From the NCBI GenBank assembly GCA_036924085.1, contig JAVGWX010000013.1:45244175-45308174 (forward strand): DNA of 64,000 nt, written 5' to 3'. The position numbers were made by a program, and so were the translations under genes. Of this stretch, positions 1 to 10,430 are shown piece after piece. The DNA is from Ariolimax columbianus (lineage: Eukaryota > Mollusca > Gastropoda > Stylommatophora > Arionidae). Under the pieces are notes generated by a model. The model was given only the letters and a program-made list of their open reading frames with translations. It had not been told where the DNA came from and did no database searches. The stretch's first letter is position 1. Each line of letters starts with the position of its first letter.

Positions 1-302
1 AAGTACCTGCAGCAGATACGTCTGTGAGACAGGTGGGTGTGATGATTCGAGCTGACAGGGAAGTACCTGCAGCAGATACGTCTGTGAGACAGGTGGGTGT
101 GATGATTCGAGCTGACAGGGAAGTACCTGCAGCAGATACGTCTGTGAGACAGGTGGGTGTGATGATTCGAGCTGACAGGGAAGTACCTGCAGCAGATACG
201 TCTGTGAGACAGGTGGGTGTGATGATTCGAGCTGACAGGGAAGTACCTGCAGCAGATACGTCTGTGAGACAGGTGGGTGTGATGATTCGAGCTGAGAGGA
301 GA
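1..302. repeat. 60-bp minisatellite, cut by the window edge
   Basis: Five head-to-tail copies of a 60-bp unit. The first four and most of the fifth are identical, and the last diverges near 296. Because 60 is divisible by 3, the unit reads open as a 20-residue repeat on the + strand, but nothing suggests it is translated. The array starts upstream of the window, so the copy number is a minimum. Confidence 0.97.
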
Positions 303-518
303 ATAACTGCAGATCGTTCTGAGCGATTTCCACCTGTTTGGTCTTCTATGACGTTCCATTAGTGGCTAACGCTCACGGACGATGAGGTTGAATGGGAGGT
401 GCACATGTATCTAAGATACCTGATCAAAGACTTCCAACACTGTAAGTGCTGCAGCACTGAAAAAGCGATAGAAATTATGTTCAGAAGTAGCAGATAATAC
501 AAGTGCAATATATAATGG

Positions 519-882
519 CTTCTTCTTCTTCTTCTTCTTCGTTCGTTCTCAATCTCCCACTACCAAACTCAGAAAGGGTAAGTAGTAGAATGTAGGCCAG
601 AGAACGGAATGCGTTGTGTCGTAGTTTACAGCTTGACTGCGATATTTGCACCTTTCGGTCCAACACATCCGACTTCAACAAGCATTTTTTGAGTATCGGG
701 TTAGCATTACCTCTTTGATCCCTTCTCCTTAGCCAGTCTGCCCTGCTGCAGCCTGTTATCCAGGACCACCGCGTGGAGGTGTAGAAGGGTCTTGGCAGCT
801 CTGGTTCGCTGGCCCTGACGCTAGCAGTCAGCTATGGGTCGCTGACCACTGCAGCTCATGCGCTGCTCAGCATCTTGATCCC
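519..882 (-). mobile_element. Family 2 GAA-tailed SINE-like repeat, long copy
   Basis: Best full copy of a family seen about nine times in the window. On the minus strand it runs from GGGATCAAGATGCTGAGCAG through CTGGCTAAGGAGAAGGGAT and GGTGCAAATATCGCAGTCAA, and ends GAGAACGAACGAAGAAGAAG. The (GAA)n end is taken as the 3' tail, so the element is minus-sense. It has no coding capacity and I see no clear A/B boxes. It could be a SINE or the 3' UTR of a LINE; the tail matches that of the RNase H LINE described below. Confidence 0.75.
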
Positions 883-1159
883 AAATAATGACTTTCATGA
901 TCATATCCAATTTGTTTGAATATCCATTTATAATCAGTTCACTTCTTCTTTGTACACTGTCGAACGTCGACGTGAATTTGTTCAAAGAAAGAAGCGGTCA
1001 TCGTGAGGCTGTGGACACTGCCTTGGGGCTTGTCTAGTGTTGACAGTGGTGATGACCACATGTGCTTTCTCTGGTTCTCGTACGTCTGGCAATTTTACAG
1101 CAGATGTTCAAGGATTATGTTCCCAGTACAACAGGTGAATTCCTGTATAGCATCCATTT

Positions 1160-1282
1160 TCAGTTAAATAAATGATTCAGCCTCAGTCTGATGTGTCCTA
1201 TGCGGAGTCTGAAGACCACCACCTGATCTCTTCCGTTCAACTGGTAATAAGTATAATTTCTTGTGTAGCCAGTGTGTTCTGT
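1160..1282 (-). pseudogene. RNase H LINE C-terminal fragment
   Basis: The minus-strand translation contains EHTGYTRNYTYYQLNGRDQ followed by VVVFRLR. This matches the segment after the RNase H domain of the better-preserved LINE at 41859-42659, which reads [19 protein letters not shown] then VVVFRLR. Only about 40 residues survive. It is a dead fragment of a non-LTR retrotransposon ORF2. Confidence 0.7.
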
Positions 1283-1447
1283 TACGCATACGAAAACCTC
1301 GGTTGAATAACTCGCCCTTATCTTCCTTATCATGCTAACATACTTGTCTTGACTACTCTTATTCCTCAAGCATGGAGGCTGCGTGGCATAGGGGTGAAGC
1401 GTCCCTTTCACACTCGGTTCGAATCACGCTCCTGTCTTGTGTACATT

Positions 1448-1700
1448 GTCTTTTTCTTCTTTTTCTTCTTCTTCTTCGATCAACTGCTGCTATGTTTCTA
1501 GCTCGGCCAGGTTCACGAAGAAGGCTGGTGTTACTGGTCGCCCACACTGCTCCACAATCGCACGTGACGTTGTCTCTTAACACCATTCTGAATAGTTGGA
1601 CCTTCAGTCTGCAATGTCCCGTTCTGAGACTGTATATAAATGTCTGCCAATCTCTACCAAATTTGTTTATGCTGTAATTATTTTGGCTTGTAATCATGAT
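1448..1700 (-). pseudogene. RNase H LINE 3' end with GAA-rich tail
   Basis: The minus-strand translation reads SLRTGHCRLKVQLFRMVLRD then NVTCDCG. This is the RTGH...CxCG signature found after the RNase H domain of I/Jockey-like LINEs. The coding part decays into a GAA-rich tail (CTTCTTCTTC on the + strand, 1448-1480). It is a separate insertion from the fragment at 1160-1282. Confidence 0.55.
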
Positions 1701-2159
1701 GCTGGTCTCTCCATTCCGTCCTCAAATCGTTTTAGGAGTATATTTGATTCTTTCAAGCTCTGTGCATGGTACGTCTGCGTGCATGTGGTGTAACGAACAT
1801 GAAATAAAAACGAAGTGACCTGCGCTTGATTCTGATCATTGTGAAGGACAGTTGCGCACTTCATCCTTACTCCCTCGTCATCCACTACCCTGTTTCAGTA
1901 GCAAGACATAGTCAAGACCACCGAGGAAGCGGAAGAGGATGCAGATTTGTCTTAGGGTTTTCCTTCCAAGCCTGTACTGCGATCATGTGTCCTAAAAGGC
2001 AGTGAGGGCAGGCATGGAACTGGTAAGGTCACAAACTTCTGCTCAATTGAATCAATATACGCTGTTCGATATGCTTGAAAGTCACAGGAGGCAGCAGGTG
2101 TATTCCAAGCAAAGTGGGATCACCTCTCTCTCTTTCGCCTTCTATCGCACAGGGGTGCA
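1701..2159. other. No recognisable gene
   Basis: Unique-looking sequence with short shadow frames only. No repeat, splice-site pair or protein motif was recognised. Confidence 0.5.
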
Positions 2160-2245
2160 TAGGCCATCAACCAACCCTCGCCAAGCAGCCCTCGCCAACC
2201 AACCCTCGCCAACCAACCCTCGCCAACCAACCCTCGCCAAGCAGC
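2160..2245. repeat. Short C-rich tandem repeat
   Basis: About six degenerate copies of a 13-bp unit, AACCCTCGCCAAC, some with CAGC in place of AACC. Confidence 0.85.
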
Positions 2246-2294
2246 TCTGTCCTGTGCAATCTTTTCCTATTCCTTCCAACGTTTTCCTGTTTTC

Positions 2295-2892
2295 TTAATT
2301 CCCCCTCCAGACCTCATCTCCATGTATTACTTGGTCTGGCAATGCCTCTTCTACCATGGGGGTTCCCTGACAAGGATTGTTTGGTGATACTGGCCTGGTG
2401 GCTTTCTTAATGTATGACTCATCCATCTCCACTTTCTTTCTAAGATTTCCTGTTCCACTCTCTCTACCACAGTCCGTCGTTTGTAACCTTGTCAAACCAT
2501 TTTATACCAATAATCTTTCTCAGGCATCTGTTGAAAAAACCCTGCAGTCTCCTGTCATTGCCTTTGGGCATACTCCAGGCTTACGCTCCATACAGCAGGA
2601 CTGGCTTGACATTTGAATTGAAAATCCTTCATTTTGTCTTCCTTCTTATTTCCTTGGAGTTCCAAATGGGTTTCAACATTTCGAATGTAACTCTTGCTTT
2701 TTGTATCCTTGTTTTTATATCCTCGTCTGTCCCTCCTTCCTTGTTGATGATACTTCCTAGGTAAGTAAATACCTCTACCGCTTCCAGTGGCGTTTCTCTC
2801 AGCCTGATTGGTTCTGTGTTTGCTGCATTAACCCTAATTATTTTTGAATTTTCCGCATGGACCATGTGATCATGTATGAAAACCAAAATCAA
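2295..2892 (-). pseudogene. LINE reverse transcriptase C-terminal fragment
   Basis: The minus-strand frame at 2629-2892 contains EVFTYLGSIINKEGGTDEDI and a KTRIQKARVTFEMLKPIWNS stretch. This is the conserved segment just after the palm of RTE/CR1-type reverse transcriptases. Further along the same strand, after frame changes, come LLYGA-like and RKIIGIKWFDKVTN-like stretches, down to about 2295. The FADD active site lies outside the fragment. Dead, 5'-truncated non-LTR retrotransposon. Confidence 0.8.
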
Positions 2893-2984
2893 AGTTAGAG
2901 GCAGTTAGAAACGTACGGGACATGAACCGAAATGAATATATCTTTTGATCATATGTATACTTCAAACACCAAATATATTTCACA

Positions 2985-3215
2985 ACAGTGAAGAACTGGA
3001 CAACGATATTTAGAGAAGGACGTTGAGTTAACGAAAGATCTTCCGAGACTAGGTAAAGCGCATATTGTTGCGCCAGAAGATGCCATCGCCAAAATTGATG
3101 CAGCGATTCAAGTGGGGTGTTACCGGAGTTTACGTTCGCTAGCAGAGGAATTCACTGTGTCGCTAGGGGCAGTTGAAATGGTGGCTAGCAACAAACTGAA
3201 TTATCGGTAGGTGTT
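2985..3215 (+). pseudogene. Mariner transposase N-terminal fragment
   Basis: The + strand translation gives VKNWTTIF-REG, then PEDAIAKIDAAIQ and a RSLRSLAEEFTVSLGAVEMV stretch. This is the second helix-turn-helix of a mariner/Tc1 transposase DNA-binding domain. The first part is close in DNA sequence to the arms of the inverted mariner at 55702-56621 (AAGAACTGGACAACGAT). A frame break lies near 3030. No terminal repeats were found, so it is only a piece. Confidence 0.75.
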
Positions 3216-3245
3216 CATAATGGGTACCAATACGTTAGTTTCTTG

Positions 3246-3402
3246 TTTCTTCTTCTTCTTCGTTCGTTCTCAATCTCCAGCTACCTAGTCCTGAACAGGG
3301 CTTTGCAAGTAGCAGGATGAAGTCCGGAGAACGGAATGCGTTGTGTTTCTAGTTTACAGCTTCACTGCGATATTTGTACCTTTTGGTCCAACACATCCGT
3401 CT
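3246..3402 (-). mobile_element. Family 2 GAA-tailed repeat, 5'-truncated copy
   Basis: Begins on the + strand with TTCTTCTTCTTCGTTCG and follows the family consensus through TTTGGTCCAACACATCC, then stops. It is about 160 bp. It ends at nearly the same internal point as the copies at 29906 and 57548. Confidence 0.85.
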
Positions 3403-3490
3403 TCGGCTTCCAGTTTCTTGCTAACTACCGGTTTCATTTGAATAGGCCTCATATAATACATCAATCATTCATTGCTCATTCATTGACATC

Positions 3491-4240
3491 TCAGTCTCTG
3501 TAGACCATACACCTGGCGCCCTGTGAGTTTTGTCCAGCTCTGTCTCCTGTATTTCGACACTGTCTGCTATGACTGTAAAGGCTGATCCGCGAGTGACAGT
3601 TCCTGCCACAGATCGTACAGCCAGGCTGAGGAGACTGGCTCGCCGGGGTGTTCCTTGATCGTTTCAGTCTTTCTCTTTTCTCTGCATTCAGAAGGATTCT
3701 ATACGCCTCAACAGCCACTGTGCCCCTTCTAACTGACTGTCTCCAAACAGGTCGATCCTGAGCAAATGTTTCTCAGTCCTAAGATGTTGCATGACTTCAT
3801 GTCCCTATTGAATTGGATATTGAATCTTGGATTGAAAATTGGATTGAATCTATTGAATATTGAATCGTCATTGAATATAAGTGTGGAACGGCCGATTCTT
3901 TTAGCTCTAATGGACATATGCCCATAGAGGATATCCGTTGGCAGCCTTTCATCTTCCAATAATCGAAAACGTCGGTGGCTCAACAGCGAGTACATGCTGT
4001 GAGTGTTTGCTCGCTGTAACATCACAATATGTGGCACTCTCACATACCAATCCCCAATATACACCGTAGGCCTCTTATGTGAAAGGTATTGAGCGGCTGT
4101 TTCTGCTCCAAGTCTCGCTTGCCTAGACTAGAGTGCCAAAGAACCCAGGTCTGATAGACCGGGACCTTGGTGTAGGGAGACAGCGCGTTGTTCTCCCAAA
4201 CAATCTCCGCCAGTCTTAATGATGATACATACTTCACTCT
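3491..4240 (-). pseudogene. LINE RT 3' end with C-terminal zinc finger
   Basis: Read on the minus strand, the pieces come in family order across several frames: LNTFHIRGLRCILGIG (after the RT thumb), LQRANTHSMYSLLSHRRFRL, LPTDILYGHMS, RDMKSCNI, then RLKRSRNTPASQSPQPGC and a final CxxC...H...C finger with SRISLYSHSRQC. The finger is typical of the C terminus of several mollusc and platyhelminth LINE ORF2 proteins. A short AT-rich ATTGAA repeat (about 3808-3885) has expanded inside it and adds FN-rich residues. Frameshifts make it non-functional. Confidence 0.8.
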
Positions 4241-4957
4241 GTCGAAAATATGTATGCTAGTCTCATTGCATTCACTGCCGTTAGTGATGAAGAGTTGTAT
4301 ACCTCAGTGTACACAGTAACAGCTTTGTTATGATGTGGCGTTATTTGTTCTCGTTCTTTCTCCTTGTTTCAAAATGCAGAGTACGCGTTTTGCGCCACGC
4401 GGCTTAGTAGATCCAACTTTAGCACATATTTTAATAGATTCATTTTTTCCTATCAACCCGACCTTGTTAGTTCAAGAAAATGAGCAAGTGCAAGTTTATT
4501 ATGTGGAGCCTAGCTATTAGCCAGGACGGTACGACGTTCACTGATATGGCGAGACAAGTTCTTTTACTCGCCTTCCCAAACATTCAACCTGTCGCTAATT
4601 CACATCTGGGTAAACTGGAACAAACTCGGCACATATACCGCATGAAGCAAGCCATCTATCTACACTACAACTCGGACACACAGAAATGGAGAACATATAA
4701 CCGAATGATCAGAAAAATAGTTAAATTGTTTATAGCTGTTGTCAGGGGCGTTGCCTTAATATCGTAGAGATCATCGCATTATTTATTGATATTCAACTGG
4801 AAGGGGAGACGGCATTCCCATAAACTAGCCACGCCACTTCTTCATCGATGACGTATAGACTGAACAAAGTCCATGTTTTACGACCACACAAAATGAAAAC
4901 CCTTGCTCTGAACTCTAGAGATAGCCCAGAGTATGCTATGGCAAAATTTATCCTTGG
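4241..4957. other. No recognisable gene
   Basis: Short frames at 4335-4520 and 4480-4767 (+) show no family motif and overlap each other. No repeat was recognised before the poly-G run. Confidence 0.5.
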
Positions 4958-4976
4958 AGGGGGGGGGGGGGGGGGT
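4958..4976. repeat. Poly-G run
   Basis: Near-pure G homopolymer of about 18 bases followed by TGGCGG. Its exact length is likely uncertain in the assembly. Confidence 0.9.
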
Positions 4977-5109
4977 GGCGGAGAAATTGTAATAATTCTT
5001 GTTATACGCCCCTGAGTTTCACACAAGAACAGAGGCGTAACAAGGTAAAGGTGGGCCCCCATGGCAACGGGGATGAAGGTAACTCTTCACGGACTTAGCC
5101 TCAGCCTAT

Positions 5110-5260
5110 GTGATATGGGGTGGCCAGTTCCCTTCCTTGCTATTTATACTTCCCCAACTCATACGTCAGGTACCCAATTACAGCTGGGTCAACGGTGGAG
5201 CGGCCGTATCGGGATGTCGAACCCTGGAGCGGTGTAATCCCAGTCTTAGCAAACCAGCTC
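5110..5260. mobile_element. Interspersed SINE body fragment
   Basis: Contains CCAGTTCCCTTCCT, GGTACCCAATTACAGCTGGG and TCAAC. The same string order appears at 7505-7690, 10160-10420, 25680-25795 and in the tRNA-like SINE at 30535-30787. It is taken as a piece of that SINE family. Confidence 0.6.
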
Positions 5261-5504
5261 ACTGTCGGCTAGGCTGCAAGGCACGCTCCGCAGTCAATGG
5301 CTTACAATGACCACATTTGTTGGCCAGCTTAATTCTATATCAAGGTTCAATCAAAAAGTAAAGAGGAAAAACAATATCAAACAAATAAACTCAATGAGCA
5401 ACTAGAAAAAGGAAAACAAAACAAAAACACAAACAAATATATGCAACAAAAATGTCCGTATTTATTCCAATAACTGAGATTCATCTGGAAGATTTTAGTA
5501 GATG

Positions 5505-5881
5505 AGGAATCAAGGCTGCGTGTTCTTGTAGTGATCGATGCATTTTCTTCAAGTACCATACACGGCAATAAACCAGTGCTCTCCAGTTTGATCTGTGTGA
5601 CGTCACTCTTTTCAGTTCATAAATGTTGTTCAAGCCCAAAGTAGAGTCCTCTCTAACGATTGGTCCGCGCAGAGTTTCCTTTGATCCTTTTCTTTTCCTG
5701 AGGCCAGATATGACCACCGAAACACTTGTAGATGGAGTATGACGCTGTCCCTTTTAAGAACATGCCATATGTATGACCACCACTTTTTCCTGGTGAGTGA
5801 TGAAATATATTGTTGATTGGTGACTTCTCTAATTGTTTTATTGGTTTTGAATTCCTCCCAGCCAATGTCTAAGTTTACCAA
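5505..5881 (-). pseudogene. LINE RT C-terminal fragment
   Basis: Minus-strand frames give SSLTRKKWWSYIWHVLKRDS, then a GKEKDQRKL segment, then STLGLNNIYELKRVTSHRSN and WRALVY. This is the order seen at the C terminus of RTE/CR1-like ORF2 proteins (RRKWRWIGHVLR...KRKRGRP...R..WR.LV). It is homologous to 49055-49265. At least two frameshifts are present. Confidence 0.7.
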
Positions 5882-6344
5882 GACTCTAATTCTCGAATGT
5901 ATTTAGCCTCTTTTCCAATGCATTTGTTATTTTTCAGCCAGATATATGTCCACCCAGTTATTCACCGTTTTACGTGAAAAACACTTCTTATCATAAACAG
6001 AAAACGTGTCTTATGAATATAATAAGTAGAAAGCCTTATTGCTCTAGAATATTGCACAACAATACGCTTGTTTTTCTAGTGTACACTCTGTGAGCACAGG
6101 CGTCAGTTTGTTTTTGAGCTGCGCACGTGCATGCGATGACTCGTGTTTCTCCATTGTGACAACGTCCTGGTAAAAACGTTCGCCGTGCTTATCACTACCC
6201 ATGCAACAATTGCCGTGGAAGAAATACAAACGGGAATGGATAATGTGGATTTTTGTTAACTTATTGCAGTCATGTGTGTGTGTCCTAAACCAGTTCTTAG
6301 TAGTTTGCTGCCTCGACATTTCTGAAGAAGCTAGTTAAGACTCG
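5882..6344. other. No recognisable gene
   Basis: AT-rich unique sequence. The short minus frame 6044-6319 matches nothing I know. Confidence 0.5.
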
Positions 6345-6365
6345 ATGAAACGAGTCCACAGCTAG

Positions 6366-6740
<375 letters not shown>

Positions 6741-6989
6741 CAAACAGACAGGCAAGCGAGCAGACAGACAGACAATCACACATTTATATATACATCATCA
6801 GTGTGACTATCAGGTCTGAAATGGAGAGTACAGAATGGTAGCCTGTAAACAGCCAAGCGTGACCTTAGAGACGGTTAGAGAAAGAGCCATTGAAGCTGCT
6901 ATCCCAGCCTTTCACGTTTATAATCAGCAAGAACAGCGAAATGAAGAACTCTATTTACCGTATGGTAGTAAAGGAGTGATTAGTAGACA

Positions 6990-7490
6990 ATCTCGTCAGG
7001 TCAAGTCATGTCTACTCAAGTCAAGTCAGGTCAATTGAAGGAATGTCTTGTCAAGTTCACGCGAGCTCAAGTTATGCCAAGTCAGGCCAAGTGAAGTCAT
7101 ACCACGTCAAGTCATCTAAGGTCAAGTCATGTGAAGTCAGGTCAAGTGAAGACACGCCCAGTCAAGTCAGCCGAGGTCAAGTTAATTCAAGTAAGGTCAA
7201 GTGAATACATGCGCAGTAGAGTCACGTGAGGTCAGGTCATGTTATGCCAGGCCAAATGCAGTCGTGTCACGTCAAGTCACATGAGATCAAGTCATGTCAA
7301 GCCAGGTCAACTGCAGGCGTGTCACGTCAAGTTACGTGAGGTAAAGTCAGGTCAGGTGCAGGCGTGTCACGTCAAGTCAATTGAAGTCAAGTTATGTTAA
7401 GCCAGGTCAGGTGCAGGCTTGTCACTTTAAGTCACGTGAGGTCAATTCAATTAAAGTCATGCCAGTTCTGGTAAAGTTAGGTCAGTAAGG
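6990..7490. repeat. Degenerate GTCAAGTCA-type repeat
   Basis: About 500 bp of short direct repeats around GTCAAGTCAG / GTCACGTGAG / GTCAGGTGCA, with a looser 65-70 bp higher-order pattern between 7240 and 7440. It is rich in CACGTGA strings. Old and divergent. Confidence 0.85.
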
Positions 7491-7504
7491 TTAAAGGTTG
7501 TCCA

Positions 7505-7690
7505 AAATAGCAGACACCGCTGTCGGGGATGGAGTGTTAAGAGACTTCATTTTACAAGTCCGCAGCTTGTTCATGACATGGGATTTCCAGTTCCCTTTAT
7601 CACTGCACTCTTCTCACAGAGTAAATCAAGTATCAATTTGCAGCTTGGTCGACTTAAGCGTGTAGGTAACGGGAGATGAACCCGTTACTT
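7505..7690. mobile_element. Interspersed SINE body fragment
   Basis: Contains CACCGCTGTCGGGGATGGAG (also at about 13202) and CAGTTCCCTTTATCACT, then TTTGCAGCTTGGTCGACT. These are landmarks of the SINE family also seen at 5110, 10160, 25680 and 30535. Confidence 0.6.
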
Positions 7691-7754
7691 TGCCATGAAA
7701 GAGGAGGGCTCAACAAGTATACTTATAACACGATTCAACAATTATACTTAAGGT

Positions 7755-8140
7755 TCTCTCATTTATTCCCTCACTCTTTTTCTGTCTCTTTCTCTCTTAT
7801 CGCTCTCTCTCTCGTCTCTTTCTCTGTCTCTTTCTTTCTTCCGCTCCCCCATATTCTCTCTCTCTCTTTGACATCCCTCAATTTGTCTTTGCCTCTTTCT
7901 CACCCTCTCTGCCTCTCCCTCTCTCTGTCATCTCTTTCTCTGTCTTTGTCTATCTCCTCTCTCTTCTTCTTTCTCATTCATTCTTTGTCCCTGTGTTTCT
8001 TTTACCACCCCTCCCCTTTCTCTCTCTCATCTATCAATTTATCCGTATTTCTCTTTCTGCCCAATCACTCTATTATCCTTTTTTACACTCTCATCTCTCA
8101 CTAATTTTCTGTCTCTGCGCTTATCTCTTTCACCCTTCTC

Positions 8141-8186
<46 letters not shown>

Positions 8187-8195
8187 TCCCGCACA
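7755..8195. repeat. CT-rich low-complexity tract
   Basis: Imperfect (TCTC)n polypyrimidine DNA, with a pure (CT)n run at about 8144-8178. The open frames here are Leu/Ser-rich artefacts. Confidence 0.93.
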
Positions 8196-8544
8196 CATTT
8201 GATACATATTTCTCAAAATACTTGAAATTCGGTCCATACTTTGGTATATTATTCCAAGAACGCAGCAACGAGTAATCAAGGTCAGGTAAAATATACTGAT
8301 CAAAATCCAACTTCACGTCCGCTCTCGTGCTCTTAGCTGTGTCACAGCATCCTGGTCATCGAAGAAGGGATCGACACTTTAATCCCCATACTGGTGAGCT
8401 TATTTAGGAACCTGGCGTTGTACTACAGAATCTTCGTTCATCTTCTGAATTACGTCTCGGGAAGCAGAAGAACCACTGTAACTCACCACAAAAGAAACGA
8501 CGACAATAGTTAACTCATTCACTTAGAAGTATTTGTACTTCTGA
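8196..8544. other. No recognisable gene
   Basis: Unique sequence between the CT tract and the 39-bp array; nothing recognised. Confidence 0.5.
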
Positions 8545-9245
8545 ACACATTTAGTTTATAAATATAAAACTAATGTAAGAAAGTATATTTACATTTAGAA
8601 ATATAAAACTAATCTAAGAAAGTATTTGTACATTTGGAAATATAAAACTAATATAAGAAAGTATATGTACATTTAGAAATATAAAACTAATGTAAGAAAG
8701 TATATGTACATTTAGAAATATAAAACTAATGTAAGAAAGTATATGTACATTTAGAAATATAAAACTAATGTAAGAAAGTATATGTACATTTAGAAATATA
8801 AAACTAATGTAAGAAAGTATATTTACATTTAGAAATATAAAACTAATGTAAGAAAGTATATGTACATTTAGAAATATAAAACTAATGTAAGAAAGTATAT
8901 GTACATTTAGAAATATAAAACTAATGTAAGAAAGTATATTTACATTTAGAAATATAAAACTAATGTAAGGAAGTATATTTACATTTAGAAATATAAAACT
9001 AATATAAGAAAGTATATGTACATTTAGAAATATAAAACTAATATAAGAAAGTATATGTACATTTAGAAATATAAAACTAATGTAAGAAAGTATATTTACA
9101 TTTAGAAATATAAAACTAATGTAAGAAAGTATATGTACATTTAGAAATATAAAACTAATGTAAGAAAGTGTATGTACATTTAGAAATATAAAACTAATGT
9201 AAGAAAGTGTATGTACATTTAGAAATATAAAACTAATGTAGGAAA
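8545..9245. repeat. 39-bp AT-rich minisatellite
   Basis: About 18 units of 39 bp (AGTATATGTACATTTAGAAA then TATAAAACTAATGTAAGAA). Variants such as TATATT for TATATG recur in non-adjacent units. The period is a multiple of 3, so the minus strand is open for 216 codons with a 13-residue repeat. A family 1 element separates this block from two further units at 9605-9725. Confidence 0.97.
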
Positions 9246-9267
9246 CTAGTTGTTGTTGTTTCAAATG

Positions 9268-9600
9268 CCCACAATGAGTAGGTTACTCTAATGTGCGCCC
9301 TGAAAAAGGCGTTAAGTGACGGGTTGCAGCAGCTTTCTGCACATACCGAGCGTGCTGATGAAGGTGGACCAGGGTTCTCCATGCGGTTGTGCTCTACTTG
9401 GCCATCTGCGTGTCGCTCACTACTACGGAGATCACGTCGAACCTCACCTTGTTAGCCAGACTGTTGTCCTCGACAACAGCTCGTTTCCAGGACGATCAAC
9501 GAGATCAGGTGAGGGACTTGGTCGGTATATTTCTCCTGACCCTGGCTAACATTCTCTGATCAGTGTATTTTGCCTGACCAGACGTTAGCCTCATAGTCCC
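9268..9600 (-). mobile_element. Family 1 interspersed repeat, full-length type
   Basis: Reference copy of a family with about 11 members here. + strand landmarks: CACAATGAGTAGGTTACTC, TGCACATACCGAGCGTGCTG, GGCCATCTGCGTGTCGCTCA, CTACGGAGATCACGTCGA, then TGACCCTGGCTAACATT and CTGATCAGTGTATTTTGCC. TGTTGTTGTT precedes it on the + strand, so a (CAA)n tail would make it minus-sense; the strand is therefore inferred. No ORF. It could be a SINE or a non-autonomous Helitron-like element. It interrupts the 39-bp minisatellite. Confidence 0.7.
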
Positions 9601-9604
9601 ATAC

Positions 9605-9725
9605 AAGAAATTACTTAAGGAACTGTAAAACTACTCGTAGAAAAGTATATGTACATTTTGAAATGTACAACTATTGGTAGAAAAGTATATGTACATTTTG
9701 AAATGTAAAACTAATAATAGGGATT
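9605..9725. repeat. Diverged units of the 39-bp minisatellite
   Basis: Two to three units such as GTAGAAAAGTATATGTACAT, close to the 8545-9245 unit. They show the family 1 element lies within or at the edge of the array. Confidence 0.85.
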
Positions 9726-9949
9726 TTAGGTAAAGCTGTTTTTGAGAAAAATCAATATATACGTCTGGTAATAGTTTAAGCCAATATATCTGCTGTGTAA
9801 CATAGTAAGAAAGTTGGCAAGCCGATGTCTCGACACTGTGGAGTGAATCAGTTTAAAACGAGCCCAGAACGAGTGGATATGAACAACAACTACAACAACA
9901 ATAGTTGTTTCTGAAGCAATTTGTAGAAACGAGTTATAGTGACTCTTCT

Positions 9950-10120
9950 TACATTCTCAGGCGTGCTTGAGTTGGTCGGCCTGTGTCCCCCTGGCTGTAG
10001 TGCATTGCGAGTAAGCTCACAGTTAGTAGTGCATTGCGAGGATCATCAGTAAGCTAAGAGTTTTGTGTTTTACGTGTATTACAGAGTCGATCCCCACCTC
10101 GCTGGTAAGACAAGGACGTG
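9950..10120 (-). mobile_element. Diverged family 1-like fragment
   Basis: Contains CAGGCGTGCTTGAGTTGG, GTAGTGCATTGCGAG, AAGCTCACAG and CGATCCCCACCTCGCTGGTA. The same order occurs at 11955, 22615 and 63595. It appears to be a divergent subfamily of family 1. Confidence 0.55.
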
Positions 10121-10159
10121 AATTTGGTTCTTGAAAAGTATGGTTTTCTGGCCCTGACT

Positions 10160-10420
10160 ACTCTTGGCCCCCACCCACAGACTACCATGCTGTAAATTGG
10201 TATCTAAGTTACAGTTTGGGCAGGACAAGACAGAATGGGAGGGAAGTGATTACCCTCTGCTAAACAGAAATGGAAAATGGCTCATAAAACCGGTTTTATT
10301 TTACATGGGCGCCCCCAAACGTGCTAAGGCAGTTTCATCGGTAACCCTCGCTTCGTCTCCGACAGTATGCCATTACTACTTCAGGTATCCATTTACAGCT
10401 AGGTCGACTGAGAGAGGCAG
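10160..10420 (+). mobile_element. Interspersed repeat shared with 15848-15975
   Basis: The stretch from TTACAGTTTGGGCAGGACAA through GGGAAGTGATTACC to AATGGAAAATGGCTCA recurs in reverse complement at 15848-15975. Further on are CGTCTCCGACAGTATGCC and TATCCATTTACAGCTAGG, landmarks of the SINE body at 5110 and 30535. Strand is nominal. Confidence 0.6.
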
Positions 10421-10430
10421 TTACACCAAC

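Noticed and set aside
8614..9264. 216-codon repeat protein with 13-residue period
   Set aside because: The 39-bp AT-rich minisatellite has a period divisible by 3. It has no flanking coding sequence and is broken by a mobile element.
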